Translations under genes and position numbers: made by a program
The notes under the pieces: model-generated
What the model was told of the DNA's origin: nothing
The model's input: the letters and a program-made list of their open reading frames with translations, nothing else
Database searches by the model: none
Part shown: positions 16,949-25,595 of the stretch, piece after piece
How positions within the stretch are numbered: the first letter of the stretch is position 1
Layout: each line of letters begins with the position of its first letter
DNA from: Thioalkalivibrio paradoxus ARh 1
Lineage (GTDB): Bacteria > Pseudomonadota > Gammaproteobacteria > Ectothiorhodospirales > Ectothiorhodospiraceae
Assembly (NCBI RefSeq): GCF_000227685.2
Contig: NZ_CP007029.1
Span: 3,446,501-3,510,500 of the forward strand
Length of the DNA stretch: 64,000 bases
Direction: 5' to 3'

Positions 16949-17752
16949 ATGCTGAATGACCTCAGAACGCTGTTCGACGATCTCGGCAAGCGCCTGCGCC
17001 TGGCCGGACCCGGCCCGATCGTGCTGGACGATCACCAGTGGCAGGCACTGGAGGCACGGGTTCCGTTCCTGGCCGCCCTGTCAACGGAAGAGATCGCCAT
17101 CCTGCGGGAACGCATCGGCGAGTTCCTGGCGGCCAAGCATTTCGTTGCGATCGGCCTCGATCTTCAACCCTGGCAGCGGCATGTGATCGCAGCCTATGCC
17201 TGTCTGCCGGTGCTGCATCTCGGCACCCGCGCCTATCGGGAGTGGAAGACCGTGATCGTCTACCCGGACACGTTCACTCCCGAACAGGAATGGGTCGACG
17301 ACGCGGGCGTGCACCACCACGCGGTGGTGCCGCAGGCCGGGGAAGCCTGGGAACGCGGCCCGGTCGTTCTGTCCTGGAACGACATCGCTGCCGACGGTGC
17401 GGTGATCGTGCACGAAATGACGCACACGCTGGACGCCGGGAACGGCGATGTCAACGGCTTCCCGCCACTACCGGCGCGGATGCCGGCAACGGCCTGGACC
17501 GAAACGTTCAGCGCGGCCTTCGAACAGCTGAACGACGCCATCGAGCGCGACGAGGAGCCGCTGATCGACCCCTACGCGGCCACCGACCCGGCCGAGTTCC
17601 TTGCGGTAGCCAGCGAGTATTTCTTCTTCTCGCCCGGATACCTTCGCGAAGTGTTCCCCGGCGTCTACGCGCAGCTCGCCGACTATTTCGGGCAACAGCC
17701 GCATCTGCGCGCACCGGAGATCGAGACCGGCCTGCCGGAAGGGACGAACTGA
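16949..17752 (+). CDS. mtfA: Zinc-dependent peptidase of the MtfA family
   Basis: A 267-residue protein with the zinc motif VIVHEMTHTLD (HExxH) near residue 152, preceded by VVLSWNDI and followed by the acidic third-ligand region AVASEYFFFSP. This matches MtfA, the soluble metallopeptidase related to the anthrax lethal factor fold, which in E. coli titrates the glucose repressor Mlc. Its role outside enteric bacteria is not settled. The start ATG at 16949 gives an N-terminus (MLNDLRTLFDDLGKRL) of the expected length. It diverges from gshA over about 95 bases. Confidence 0.88.
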   Translation: MLNDLRTLFDDLGKRLRLAGPGPIVLDDHQWQALEARVPFLAALSTEEIAILRERIGEFLAAKHFVAIGLDLQPWQRHVIAAYACLPVLHLGTRAYREWKTVIVYPDTFTPEQEWVDDAGVHHHAVVPQAGEAWERGPVVLSWNDIAADGAVIVHEMTHTLDAGNGDVNGFPPLPARMPATAWTETFSAAFEQLNDAIERDEEPLIDPYAATDPAEFLAVASEYFFFSPGYLREVFPGVYAQLADYFGQQPHLRAPEIETGLPEGTN

Positions 17753-17850
17753 GCCGGCCGCCGGCGTCCGGGCCGAAGCCATCACCGATCCGACGCAGCG
17801 CTGGCGGACCGGCCGAATCGCTGGGAGGAACGCCGGTCTCGATACCGGCC

Positions 17851-18486
17851 CTATTTCTGCTGCTCCACGACCCACAGCGCCGCCTCGAGGCGGGAGTGCA
17901 TCCCGAGCTTCTTCAGCAGGTGCTTTACATGCACCTTGACCGTGCCCTCGCTCAGCCCCAGCTCCCGGGCGATCTGCTTGTTGCTCAGGCCGGCCGCAAT
18001 CTGGTCGAGCACCTCCTGTTCGCGGCGCGTCAGCATGCCGCGTTCTCCGGGGGGCGGCTTGCGACGCATCGCCTCGGCCAGACGTTCAGTAAGCTCGTCG
18101 GTCAGGATCAGGCGCCCGGAAAGCACCTGCCGCAGCTGGCGCAGCAGCTCCTCGGGCTCGGTGTGCTTCAGCAGGTAGCCATCGGCGCCAGCCCGCAGCG
18201 CGGCCACCAGATCTTCCTCTTCGTCGGACACCGTGAGCATCACCACCCGGGCGTCGATCCCGGCCTCGCGCAGCGCGCCGAGCGTCTCGGTGCCATCCAT
18301 GTCGGTCATGTTCAGGTCGAGCAGAATCAGGTCGGGCACGAGCTTCAGCGCAAGATCGAGGCCTTCGCGCCCGGAACTCGCCTCGCCCACGACCTCGAAC
18401 CCGGCCTCGATATCCATCAGGTGGCGCGCCCCCCGCCGGAACAGCGGATGGTCGTCGATGACCAGCACCCGGACCGCTTCCGGCAT
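17851..18486 (-). CDS. narL: NarL-family response regulator
   Basis: A 211-residue two-component regulator. The receiver domain (residues 4-120) shows the acidic pair IDDHPLF, the phosphorylation site LLDLNMTDMDG, the switch Thr in VMLTVSDEEED and the Lys in GYLLKHTE. The C-terminal LuxR-type helix-turn-helix reads LTRREQEVLDQIAAGLSNKQIA and SEGTVKVHVKHLLKKL, which is very like NarL/NarP. It starts one base after the stop of the sensor kinase, so both are made together. A perfect NarL-type palindrome lies in the same locus upstream of the nitrite reductase. Whether it is functionally NarL or NarP cannot be told. Confidence 0.87.
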   Translation of the reverse strand: MPEAVRVLVIDDHPLFRRGARHLMDIEAGFEVVGEASSGREGLDLALKLVPDLILLDLNMTDMDGTETLGALREAGIDARVVMLTVSDEEEDLVAALRAGADGYLLKHTEPEELLRQLRQVLSGRLILTDELTERLAEAMRRKPPPGERGMLTRREQEVLDQIAAGLSNKQIARELGLSEGTVKVHVKHLLKKLGMHSRLEAALWVVEQQK

Positions 18487-18487
18487 C

Positions 18488-20386
18488 TCAGACCGCCCAG
18501 CGCGCGGCTTCGGCCGGTTGCGGTACTGGGGCCGGCACGGGTCGGAACCGCAGCTCGACCCGGGTGCCCCCATCGGCCACCGACTCGATATCGATCGTCC
18601 CATGCAATTGCCGTGCGCGCTCGCGCATGATCGTGAGTCCGTAGTGGTTCGGTTTCTCCCGCGCCCCGGGGCGGATGCCGATGCCATCGTCGCGGATGCT
18701 CAGCAGAATCCCTTCGGATGTCCACCCGAGCCGCACCCAGGCGTGCGAGGCCCGGGCATGGCGCAACACGTTGCAAAGTGCTTCCCGGACGATCTGCAAC
18801 ACGTGGATTTCCTCGTTGATGCCAAGCTCTCCGTCGGCCAGCCCGTTCTCGAGCGCGACCTCGAGGGATCCGCGCGCGGCGACACCGGCGACCGTCTCCT
18901 CGAGCGCATGGCCGAATCCCTCACCACCGCGGCCGATCCGGAACGTCGTCAGCAGTTCGCGCAGCTGGCCGTAGGCATCGTTCAGCCCATGGTGGAGATC
19001 CTGCAGCGCCGCTTCCACTTCGTCGTTGCGCGTGGAGCCACGCAGAGCCGCGCGCAGGCGGCTGACCTGGATCTTCAGATAGCTGAGCGCCTGTGCCAAC
19101 GAGTCGTGCAATTCCCGGGCGATGGTCGCGCGCTCCTCCAGCAGCGCCAGACGCCGGCCCTGGATCGCACGACGCTGACTCGCGATCGCAACCCCCAGGT
19201 GGCGACCGATAGCCTCGACCAGCTGGACCTGCCACGGCTCGAGGCGGGTTCCCTCGGGCACCGTCATTTGCAACAGCGCGTGCAGCTCCCCGCCATCGAA
19301 CAGCGGCACCGACAGCACTTGCTGGCCACCGGGGCCCGCCTTCAACCGCGGACCCTCGCCGGCATCGCCGGTGCAGCCCGCACAGGTCTGGCGATCGCAA
19401 AGGGGGCCGCTCGAGTCGCCGATGGGCCCGGAATCGGCCAGCTGAAACCCCTTGAGGCCGCCCTGGTCGAGCAGACAGAGGCTGCCGTGCCCAAAACCGA
19501 GCAGTGCCTCCATCTCGCGCAGGGTATCGGTGTAGGTCGCCCGGTTCAGCGAGCCATCGTGCAGATGGCTCAGCGAACGGTACATCAATTCCAGCGACCG
19601 GTTGCTGTATTCCAGAGCGCGTGTCTTTTCGCGCACGCGCCCTTCGAGATCGTTGTAGAGCCGGGACAGATCCCGAGTCATGCGGTTGAATGCCGCGCCC
19701 AGCTGTCCCAGTTCGTCGCGCCCGGTATGCGCGATCTGGCGGGTGAACACACCCTGACGCACTTCCTCGGCACCGCCCAGCAGCTCGCGCAATGGGCGCA
19801 TCACCTGGCGCCGCAGAAATCGCACGGTGATGAACATTACCAGCACCATCATGAACAGGCAGGCCGCCTGCACGACACGCAGGACCTGCACGAAGGACTC
19901 GGCGCGCTGCTCGAGCTGCAGGACCATCCGGTCGACCCGATCCACGAAATCGTCGACCACCACGCGCAGATCCCGGTACGCTGCACCATCCGGGTGCACG
20001 GTGGAGAAACCGAGGATCGTCGGGCGCATTTCAGCGTCCCACATTCGTCCGATCTCGTCATAGGATCGGCGTGCGGGATGCGAGACATCGTTCGGCACCA
20101 ACCGCAGGAGCGCCTCGCTCCGGTAATGCCGTTCGAACCGTCGGAGCGCGGTCTCGAGGTCCCTCCGGTGCAGTTCGATGTCCTCGACCTCCGGCCTCAG
20201 CGCCGTAGTGCTCGCGGCATAGGTCGAAAAGCGCAGGGTTCCGGCATGATTGATCGCCGTTGCGGCTCCTCGCAGCTGCTCCGCGATGATCACCGAGGTC
20301 ACGATCCCGAACAGGGCCATCGTCGCCATCAGCGACAGCGCGAAGCCCAGTTGCACGAACAGCGATCGATGGATGAGGCGCAGCAT
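18488..20386 (-). CDS. narX: NarX-like nitrate/nitrite sensor histidine kinase
   Basis: A 632-residue inner-membrane sensor. Helix 1 spans about residues 8-30; just after it, INHAGTLRFSTYAAS resembles the P-box of NarX, the periplasmic ligand-binding helix. Helix 2 is near residues 165-185 (LFMMVLVMFITVRFL), followed by a HAMP domain, a coiled segment, a GAF-like domain with a four-cysteine cluster (CDRQTCAGC plus LC), then the HisKA_3 H-box ARELHDSLAQ and an ATP site with REALCNVLRHA and DDGIGI. NarX also carries a central cysteine cluster. It is the penultimate gene of the ccm series and precedes narL by one base. GAGGA precedes the ATG at 20386. Confidence 0.87.
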   Translation of the reverse strand: MLRLIHRSLFVQLGFALSLMATMALFGIVTSVIIAEQLRGAATAINHAGTLRFSTYAASTTALRPEVEDIELHRRDLETALRRFERHYRSEALLRLVPNDVSHPARRSYDEIGRMWDAEMRPTILGFSTVHPDGAAYRDLRVVVDDFVDRVDRMVLQLEQRAESFVQVLRVVQAACLFMMVLVMFITVRFLRRQVMRPLRELLGGAEEVRQGVFTRQIAHTGRDELGQLGAAFNRMTRDLSRLYNDLEGRVREKTRALEYSNRSLELMYRSLSHLHDGSLNRATYTDTLREMEALLGFGHGSLCLLDQGGLKGFQLADSGPIGDSSGPLCDRQTCAGCTGDAGEGPRLKAGPGGQQVLSVPLFDGGELHALLQMTVPEGTRLEPWQVQLVEAIGRHLGVAIASQRRAIQGRRLALLEERATIARELHDSLAQALSYLKIQVSRLRAALRGSTRNDEVEAALQDLHHGLNDAYGQLRELLTTFRIGRGGEGFGHALEETVAGVAARGSLEVALENGLADGELGINEEIHVLQIVREALCNVLRHARASHAWVRLGWTSEGILLSIRDDGIGIRPGAREKPNHYGLTIMRERARQLHGTIDIESVADGGTRVELRFRPVPAPVPQPAEAARWAV

Positions 20387-20539
20387 GCAGATCCTCGGAG
20401 CAACGCCGCACCCGCAGCAGGCGGCCGGCCGGGACTCCATCAAAGATGATTACATCCATGATCATAGATGGTTCCCGCAGGACATGGCGTCCGGGAATCC
20501 AGGGGACCGGCACGGCCGGAGGTCGGATCGCAGCCGATA

Positions 20540-21433
20540 TCAGGAGCCCGAACCGCCCGCCTGGGCGATGCGCGCCTCCACCTCGTCGAGGTTCGCACGG
20601 ATGATCGCTCGGTTCTGCGAGCCCACCGGCAGACCGCGCGCAAGCCGCTGCCAGTACTCGCGGGCTTCGGCGTAGTCTCCTGCGCGGAAAGCCGCGGTAC
20701 CCGCCAGCCACAGACCGGTGCTGTGATCGGGCTCGATGTCGAGCGCCCGGCGGACGAGCTCGCGCGGCCGCCCCTCGAGGTTGCCGTTCTGAATCGTTCC
20801 GAGGACATCGGCGTAGTCCACCAGGATGTCCGCGTCGTGATTTCCGCCGTGCTCGATCGACGAGGCATAGGCCTGCGCGGCCCGGCGCGTCAGCCCCATC
20901 GCATGGTAGACCCTGCCCAGCAGTGCCCAGGCGATCGGGTCGTCCGGATTCTCGTCCAGGCGCTCGCGCAATGCCTCGATGATCGCTTCCGGGTCGTTCG
21001 TGCCCTCCGCCACGGGCTCGGACGGGTCGGGCTGCCGCGGCGGATCGAAGGCCAGCGGCCCGCCACCGAATCCCTGGTAGATGCCGACGGCCAGGACCGG
21101 CACCAGCACCAGCGCGCCGCCGCCGGCGGCCCAGCGCCAGGAACGCGACGGCGTGCGGCCAGAACCTGCAGCCGATTCGGACATCTCCAGCAGCCCGCGC
21201 TGCAGGTCCACTTTTGCGGCCTGATACTGCGCGTCGGACAATGCGCCCGCCTGCCGGTCGGCTTCGAGTTCCGCCAACTGACTGCGATAAATCGACAAGC
21301 CGGTGCCGCTTGCGCTCTTCCCGGTGCTGCCGGCGGCAGCGCCGGCTGCCGCCCGGGAACGCCACAACGGCACGAAAACAAACAACAGGGAGACCGCCAG
21401 CAGCGCGATCGCAAGAATCCAGAACAGGGTCAT
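20540..21433 (-). CDS. ccmI: Cytochrome c biogenesis protein CcmI, second copy
   Basis: A 297-residue CcmI/CycH-type protein. Residues 1-22 form the first membrane helix (LFWILAIALLAVSLLFVFVPLW), followed by the helical RSQLAELEADRQAGALSDAQY segment typical of the family, a second helix near 115-135, and TPR repeats from about residue 170 (PIAWALLGRVYHAMGLTRRAAQAYASS). CcmI holds the apocytochrome C-terminus for the CcmF/H heme lyase. It is shorter than the other copy at 25596-26864 and lacks the extra C-terminal domain, which brings it closer to NrfG of nitrite reductase systems. The start ATG at 21433 has GGAG seven bases upstream. Confidence 0.87.
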   Translation of the reverse strand: MTLFWILAIALLAVSLLFVFVPLWRSRAAAGAAAGSTGKSASGTGLSIYRSQLAELEADRQAGALSDAQYQAAKVDLQRGLLEMSESAAGSGRTPSRSWRWAAGGGALVLVPVLAVGIYQGFGGGPLAFDPPRQPDPSEPVAEGTNDPEAIIEALRERLDENPDDPIAWALLGRVYHAMGLTRRAAQAYASSIEHGGNHDADILVDYADVLGTIQNGNLEGRPRELVRRALDIEPDHSTGLWLAGTAAFRAGDYAEAREYWQRLARGLPVGSQNRAIIRANLDEVEARIAQAGGSGS

Positions 21434-21462
21434 GCACTTCTCCGAAAACTGGTTTGACAACC

Positions 21463-21501
21463 GGGCAGGACTCCCTGCCCCGCGAACTGGATCGAATCCA
21501 G
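21463..21501 (-). other. Two small hairpins between the second ccmG and second ccmI
   Basis: On the minus-strand message this intergenic gap of about 80 bases can fold into two perfect six-pair hairpins: CTGGAT-TCG-ATCCAG (21487-21501) and GGGCAG-N6-CTGCCC (21463-21480). Neither is followed by a U-tract, so they look like processing or stability elements rather than terminators. This is also the place where a ccmH gene would be expected by analogy with the other copy of the set. Confidence 0.4.
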
Positions 21502-21515
21502 AACGTAACTGGCGG

Positions 21516-22055
21516 TCATGAGTCGGCCTCGAGCTGCCGATACAGCGGGATCAGCTGGCGCTGGACAAGGTCTGCGTGCAAAGGCCCGACATGCTTGAAC
21601 CGTACCTGCCCATCGCGGTCGACCAGAAAAGTCACTGGAGTCGCGTGCACGCCCCAGTCCGCACTGACCCGTCCGTTCGGATCGAATCCGATCGCGGAGA
21701 ACGGATCTCCCCCGCGGCTCAGGTAGGCCAGGGCCTGCTCACGGCTGTCCCGGAAGTTCAGCCCGTACACCGGGATGCCCATGCGCTGAAGGTTCACCAA
21801 TGTCTGGTGCTCCTGGCGGCAGGTCACGCACCACGATGCCCAGACGTTCAGCAGCGCCGGTTTGCCGAGCATGTCCGCACTGCTGAATCGGGCCTCCGGA
21901 TCCCGCAGTTCAGGCAGGTCGAACGCCGGTGCGTCCCGGCCCACCAGTGGCTCCGCAACGTTCAGCATGTTCCAGACCAGCGCACCGGCCAGCGTCCCGA
22001 CCAGCCCGATCAGAATCAGAACGGGCAGGAAGGGGAGCAGCGAACGAGAACGCAT
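21516..22055 (-). CDS. ccmG: Thiol:disulfide oxidoreductase CcmG/DsbE, second copy
   Basis: A 179-residue membrane-anchored thioredoxin-like protein. One N-terminal helix (LPFLPVLILIGLVGTLAGALVW) anchors it in the inner membrane; the periplasmic domain has the active site WASWCVTCRQEH near residue 80, the acidic-loop GLNFRDSREQA and the cis-proline region GVHATPVTFLVDRDG. CcmG reduces the heme-binding cysteines of apocytochrome c. It follows the upstream ccmF by eight bases. The active-site dipeptide is VT here and ST in the other copy, so the two copies may differ in partner or redox potential. Confidence 0.92.
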   Translation of the reverse strand: MRSRSLLPFLPVLILIGLVGTLAGALVWNMLNVAEPLVGRDAPAFDLPELRDPEARFSSADMLGKPALLNVWASWCVTCRQEHQTLVNLQRMGIPVYGLNFRDSREQALAYLSRGGDPFSAIGFDPNGRVSADWGVHATPVTFLVDRDGQVRFKHVGPLHADLVQRQLIPLYRQLEADS

Positions 22056-22063
22056 CCCGAGCC

Positions 22064-24073
22064 TCAGGCCGATGCCGCCGACGGTCTGCCCGCGGTGTCG
22101 GCGCTATCGTCGGGCAGATCCTCTTCGCGGCGCACGCGCACGCGGTAGCGGCGGTCGGTGGCCGCCAGGAAGCCGCCCAGGCCCATCAGCACCGCGCCGG
22201 TCCAGATCCAGTTCATGTACGGCTTGTAGTAGACCCGCATCACCCAGGCATCGCTGCCCAGCGGCTCGCCCATGTTCACGTACAGATCCCGGAACAGCCC
22301 CCGGTGCAGCGAGGTGTGCGCCATCGGCATGTCCTGGCTGAAATAGTCGCGCATCTGCGGGCGCAACGTCGCCAGCTGCCGGCCGTCCTCGCGGAACACC
22401 GCAACCGTCGCCTGTTCGGCGGTGTAGTTCGGACCGTCCACGGTTTCCAGCCGATCGAGCCGGAACCCATAGCCGCCGACCTCGACCGTCTCGCCCACCG
22501 CCATGCGCACGTCGCGCTCGTCGTCGTAGCCGATCACGAAGGTGACGCCGATCACCAGCAATGCGACGCCGATGTGCGCGATCTGCATGCCGGCGTAGCT
22601 GCGCCCGAGCCGCTGGACCCGGGTGCCGAAGCCCTGCGTGCTGCCCGGGCGCCGGCGCAGGCGCTCGACCACGTCCTTCAGTGCCGAGCCGAGGATCCAC
22701 AGCCCCAGGAAGGTGCCCATCCCGGCAAGCAGCGACCAGCTGCCGACCGCCAGCGGCCAGAGCATCCCGAACACCAGGCTGAACCCGAGGATCCAGCGCA
22801 GCCGCCACAGCTGCTCGGTCGGGCTGTCCTGCTTCCAGCGCAGCCGCGGCCCGAACCCGAGCAACAGCAGCAGCGGCAGCATCAACGGCAGGAACACCGC
22901 CTCGAAGTACGGCGGGCCGACCGAGATCTTGCCCAGGCCGAACGCGTCGAGGAACAAGGGGTACAGCGTGCCCAGCAGCACCGCCGCCGCGGACACCGCC
23001 AGCAGCACGTTGTTGGTCAGCAGCGCCGACTCGCGCGAGACCAGCCCGAAGCTGCCGCCGAGGCCGACCTTGCCCGCGCGCCAGGCGAACAGCGTCAGCG
23101 AGCCGGCGACGACCACCGCCATGAAGCCGAGCAGGTACAGCCCGCGGTCGGGGTCGACCGCGAACGCGTGCACCGAGGTCAACACCCCGGAACGCACCAG
23201 GAACGCACCCAGCAGCACCAGCGAGAAGGTCAGGATCGCGAGCATCACGGTCCAGTTCTTGAACCCGCCGCGCTTCTCGGTCACCGCCAGCGAGTGCAGC
23301 AGCGCGGTACCCATCAGCCAGGGCAGGAACGACGCGTTCTCGACCGGATCCCAGAACCACCAGCCGCCCCAGCCCAGCACGTAGTACGCCCACCAGCTCC
23401 CGAGCCCGATGCCGAGCGTCAGAAACGCCCAGGCGACCGCGGTCCAGGGCCGCGACCAGCGCGCCCAGGCCGCGTCGAGCCGGCCGCCGATCAGCGCGGC
23501 AATCGCGAACGCGAACGCGACCGAGAAGCCGACATAGCCCATGTACAACATCGGCGGGTGGAAGATCAGCCCCGGATCCTGCAGCATCGGGTTGAGATCG
23601 CGCCCTTCCATCGCCGCCGGCAGCAGGCGCTCGAACGGGCTCGAGGTGAACAGGGTGAAGCCGATGAAGCCGATCGCGACCAGGCCCATCACCCCGAGCA
23701 CCCGCGCCAGCACCTCGCGCGGCAGGCTGCGGCTGAAGGTCGCGACCGCCGCACTCCACAGGCTCAGGATCAGCACCCACAAGAGCAGCGAGCCCTCGTG
23801 CCCGCCCCAGACCCCGGAAATCTTGTACTGGGTCGGCAACAGCGAGTTCGAGTGCGTCGCGACATAGCGCAGCGAGAAGTCGTCGGTGACGAAGGCGTAG
23901 GTCAATGCCGCGTAGGCGAGCGCGATGAAGAACAGCTGCCCGAACGCGGCGCTGCGCCCCACCGCCATCAGCGCGACGTCGCCGCGCGCGGCCCCGATCA
24001 GCGGCAGCGTGCCTTGCGCAATCGCCAGCAGCAGCGCCAGGATCAGCGCAAACAGTCCAAGCTCGGCCACCAT
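22064..24073 (-). CDS. ccmF: Cytochrome c heme lyase subunit CcmF, copy in the ccmCDE part
   Basis: A 669-residue inner-membrane protein with about 15 helices, the core of the synthetase that attaches heme to apocytochrome c. The tryptophan-rich WWD motif is intact (GWGGWWFWDPVENASF near residue 233), as are the family segments GGHEGSLLLWVL, HPPMLYMGYVGFSVAFAFA and LVRSGVLTSVHAFA. The large C-terminal periplasmic loop reads RDVRMAVGETVEVGGYGFRL. It lies three bases after ccmE, in the usual ccmCDEFG order, so this copy looks like the general-purpose CcmF, the other (27912-29906) being next to the nitrite reductase. Confidence 0.94.
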   Translation of the reverse strand: MVAELGLFALILALLLAIAQGTLPLIGAARGDVALMAVGRSAAFGQLFFIALAYAALTYAFVTDDFSLRYVATHSNSLLPTQYKISGVWGGHEGSLLLWVLILSLWSAAVATFSRSLPREVLARVLGVMGLVAIGFIGFTLFTSSPFERLLPAAMEGRDLNPMLQDPGLIFHPPMLYMGYVGFSVAFAFAIAALIGGRLDAAWARWSRPWTAVAWAFLTLGIGLGSWWAYYVLGWGGWWFWDPVENASFLPWLMGTALLHSLAVTEKRGGFKNWTVMLAILTFSLVLLGAFLVRSGVLTSVHAFAVDPDRGLYLLGFMAVVVAGSLTLFAWRAGKVGLGGSFGLVSRESALLTNNVLLAVSAAAVLLGTLYPLFLDAFGLGKISVGPPYFEAVFLPLMLPLLLLLGFGPRLRWKQDSPTEQLWRLRWILGFSLVFGMLWPLAVGSWSLLAGMGTFLGLWILGSALKDVVERLRRRPGSTQGFGTRVQRLGRSYAGMQIAHIGVALLVIGVTFVIGYDDERDVRMAVGETVEVGGYGFRLDRLETVDGPNYTAEQATVAVFREDGRQLATLRPQMRDYFSQDMPMAHTSLHRGLFRDLYVNMGEPLGSDAWVMRVYYKPYMNWIWTGAVLMGLGGFLAATDRRYRVRVRREEDLPDDSADTAGRPSAASA

Positions 24074-24076
24074 GCC

Positions 24077-24586
24077 TCAGTACCCCCCGGAATAGCCGCC
24101 GGGGGTGCCGCCGGGATGGCCGTCCACCGCCCCGCCGGCATCGCCGACCGTGCGCGCCTGCTCACGCTGCGCGCGCTTGATCGCCTCCGCCGCCTCCGGC
24201 GGCATGTAGGTCTCGTCGTGGCGCGCCATCACCTGGCTCGCCTTGAACACCCCGCCGTCCTGCAGGCTGCCCACCGCGACCACGCCCTGACCCTCGCGGA
24301 ACAGGTTCGGCAAAATCCCGTGATACACCACCGGCACCGCCACCGCGGTGTCGGTGACCCGGAAATGCACCGTCACGCCGTCCTCGCCCCGCTGCACGCT
24401 GCCGTCCTCGACCAGCCCGCCAATCCGGAACGTCCGCTCCATCGGCACGATGTCGGCGACGATGTCCGAAGGCGTGTAGAAAAACACCAGATTGTCCCGA
24501 AAGGCGTTGAGCACCAGCCCCGCCACCACCGCCAGACTGGCCAGCCCCCCGGCCACCAGCAACAACCGCTTCTGCCGCGTCTTCAT
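24077..24586 (-). CDS. ccmE: Heme chaperone CcmE
   Basis: A 169-residue heme chaperone anchored by one N-terminal helix (LLLVAGGLASLAVVAGLVL). The periplasmic beta-barrel carries FYTPSDI, FRIGGLVEDGSV and the heme-binding VMARHDETYMPPE, where the His (near residue 130) binds heme covalently and the Tyr ligates iron. It hands heme from CcmC/D to CcmF. The C-terminus is a flexible Gly-rich tail (GGTPGGYSGGY). Its ATG overlaps the ccmD stop (ATGA). Confidence 0.94.
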   Translation of the reverse strand: MKTRQKRLLLVAGGLASLAVVAGLVLNAFRDNLVFFYTPSDIVADIVPMERTFRIGGLVEDGSVQRGEDGVTVHFRVTDTAVAVPVVYHGILPNLFREGQGVVAVGSLQDGGVFKASQVMARHDETYMPPEAAEAIKRAQREQARTVGDAGGAVDGHPGGTPGGYSGGY

Positions 24587-24753
24587 CGCGTACCCTCCTG
24601 CTCGTTCAACCGGGCCATGCGCTTGAGCCAGCCCACCAGACTGCGCCGGCGATAGCGCAACTGCACCAGCTCCACCAGCAACAGCCCGGCCATCACCAAA
24701 TACGAGCCCCAGACATAGGGCGCATACCCGCCCATCGCCAGAAACTCCATCAT
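24583..24753 (-). CDS. ccmD: Small heme exporter protein CcmD
   Basis: A 56-residue protein: MMEFLAMGGYAPYVWGSYLV then a single membrane helix (MAGLLLVELVQL) and a basic cytoplasmic end RYRRRSLVGWLKRMARL. The GGYAPYVWGSY segment is the CcmD signature. CcmD bridges CcmC and CcmE during release of heme-loaded CcmE. The gene overlaps ccmC by four bases at its start and ccmE by four bases at its end. Confidence 0.9.
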   Translation of the reverse strand: MMEFLAMGGYAPYVWGSYLVMAGLLLVELVQLRYRRRSLVGWLKRMARLNEQEGTR

Positions 24754-25519
24754 GTCTCACCCTCCAGCCGTTCCCGTACCCAGCGCGCTCGACGCTCGCG
24801 CTCCAGCAACTCGATCCGCGCCCGCGCCAGCACCACCGCAATCGAATACATCCAGCACGCCAGCACCATGATCAGCAAGGTCACGAACATGATCGTCGCC
24901 ATCGTCGGCGCCTCGGTCACCGTGATCGACGCACCCTGGTGCAAGGTGTTCCACCACTGCACCGAGAAATAAATGATCGGCACGTTCACCACCCCCACCA
25001 GCGCCAGCACCGCACTCGCGTTCGCCGCCCGCTGGCGATCGTCGATCGCCGCATGCAATGCCATGTAGCCGAGATACAAAAACAGCAGAATAAGTTCCGA
25101 CGTCAGCCGTGCATCCCAGACCCAGTACACCCCCAGGTCGGCCGCCCCCACAATGCGCCGGTCCACAACGCCAGGAACGTGAACAACGCACCCGTCGGCG
25201 CAATCGCCTTCGCCATCACCTCCGCCATCTTGATCCGCCAGATCAGCCCGATCCCGGCATAGACCGCCATCAATACGTACAAAAACATCGACATCCACGC
25301 CGTCGGCACGTGAATGTAGATGATCCGGTAACTGTCCCCCTGCTGATAATCCGGCGGCGCCACCACCAGTCCCAGATACAGCCCCGCCGCGAACAGCAGC
25401 ACCGTCAGCCCGGCAAACCACGGAATCAACCGCCCCGCCAGATCGTAGAAATTCGCCGGCGCCGTGAACCGGAACCACTGGATACCCCGGTCCGCGACCG
25501 CGGTGCTTCGCTGCGACAT
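24750..25519 (-). pseudogene. ccmC: Heme exporter CcmC, interrupted by a one-base frameshift
   Basis: The first part (25519 to about 25135) reads as CcmC: basic N-terminus, helices, the IYIHVPTAWMSMFLYVLMAVY segment with its conserved His, and WTGALWGRPTWG. It then runs off into a short wrong-frame tail. The remainder continues in the next frame as GVYWVWDARLTSELILLFLYLGYMA through to GET at 24750, giving a complete C-terminus. A run of five G on the minus strand (25130-25134) lies exactly at the junction; one additional G restores a 256-residue protein of normal CcmC length. The break is inside the WGxYWVWD heme-handling motif. CcmC is essential for system I maturation, so a sequencing error, slippage, or a second ccmC elsewhere are all possible. 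GGAGG precedes the ATG. Confidence 0.88.
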
Positions 25520-25595
25520 CGAACATGCCTCCGCTGACGTTCGGTTGGCCCCGCTGCGCCGACGCCGGTCCGTGGCGCCGGCCAGCGGCGCGCAA

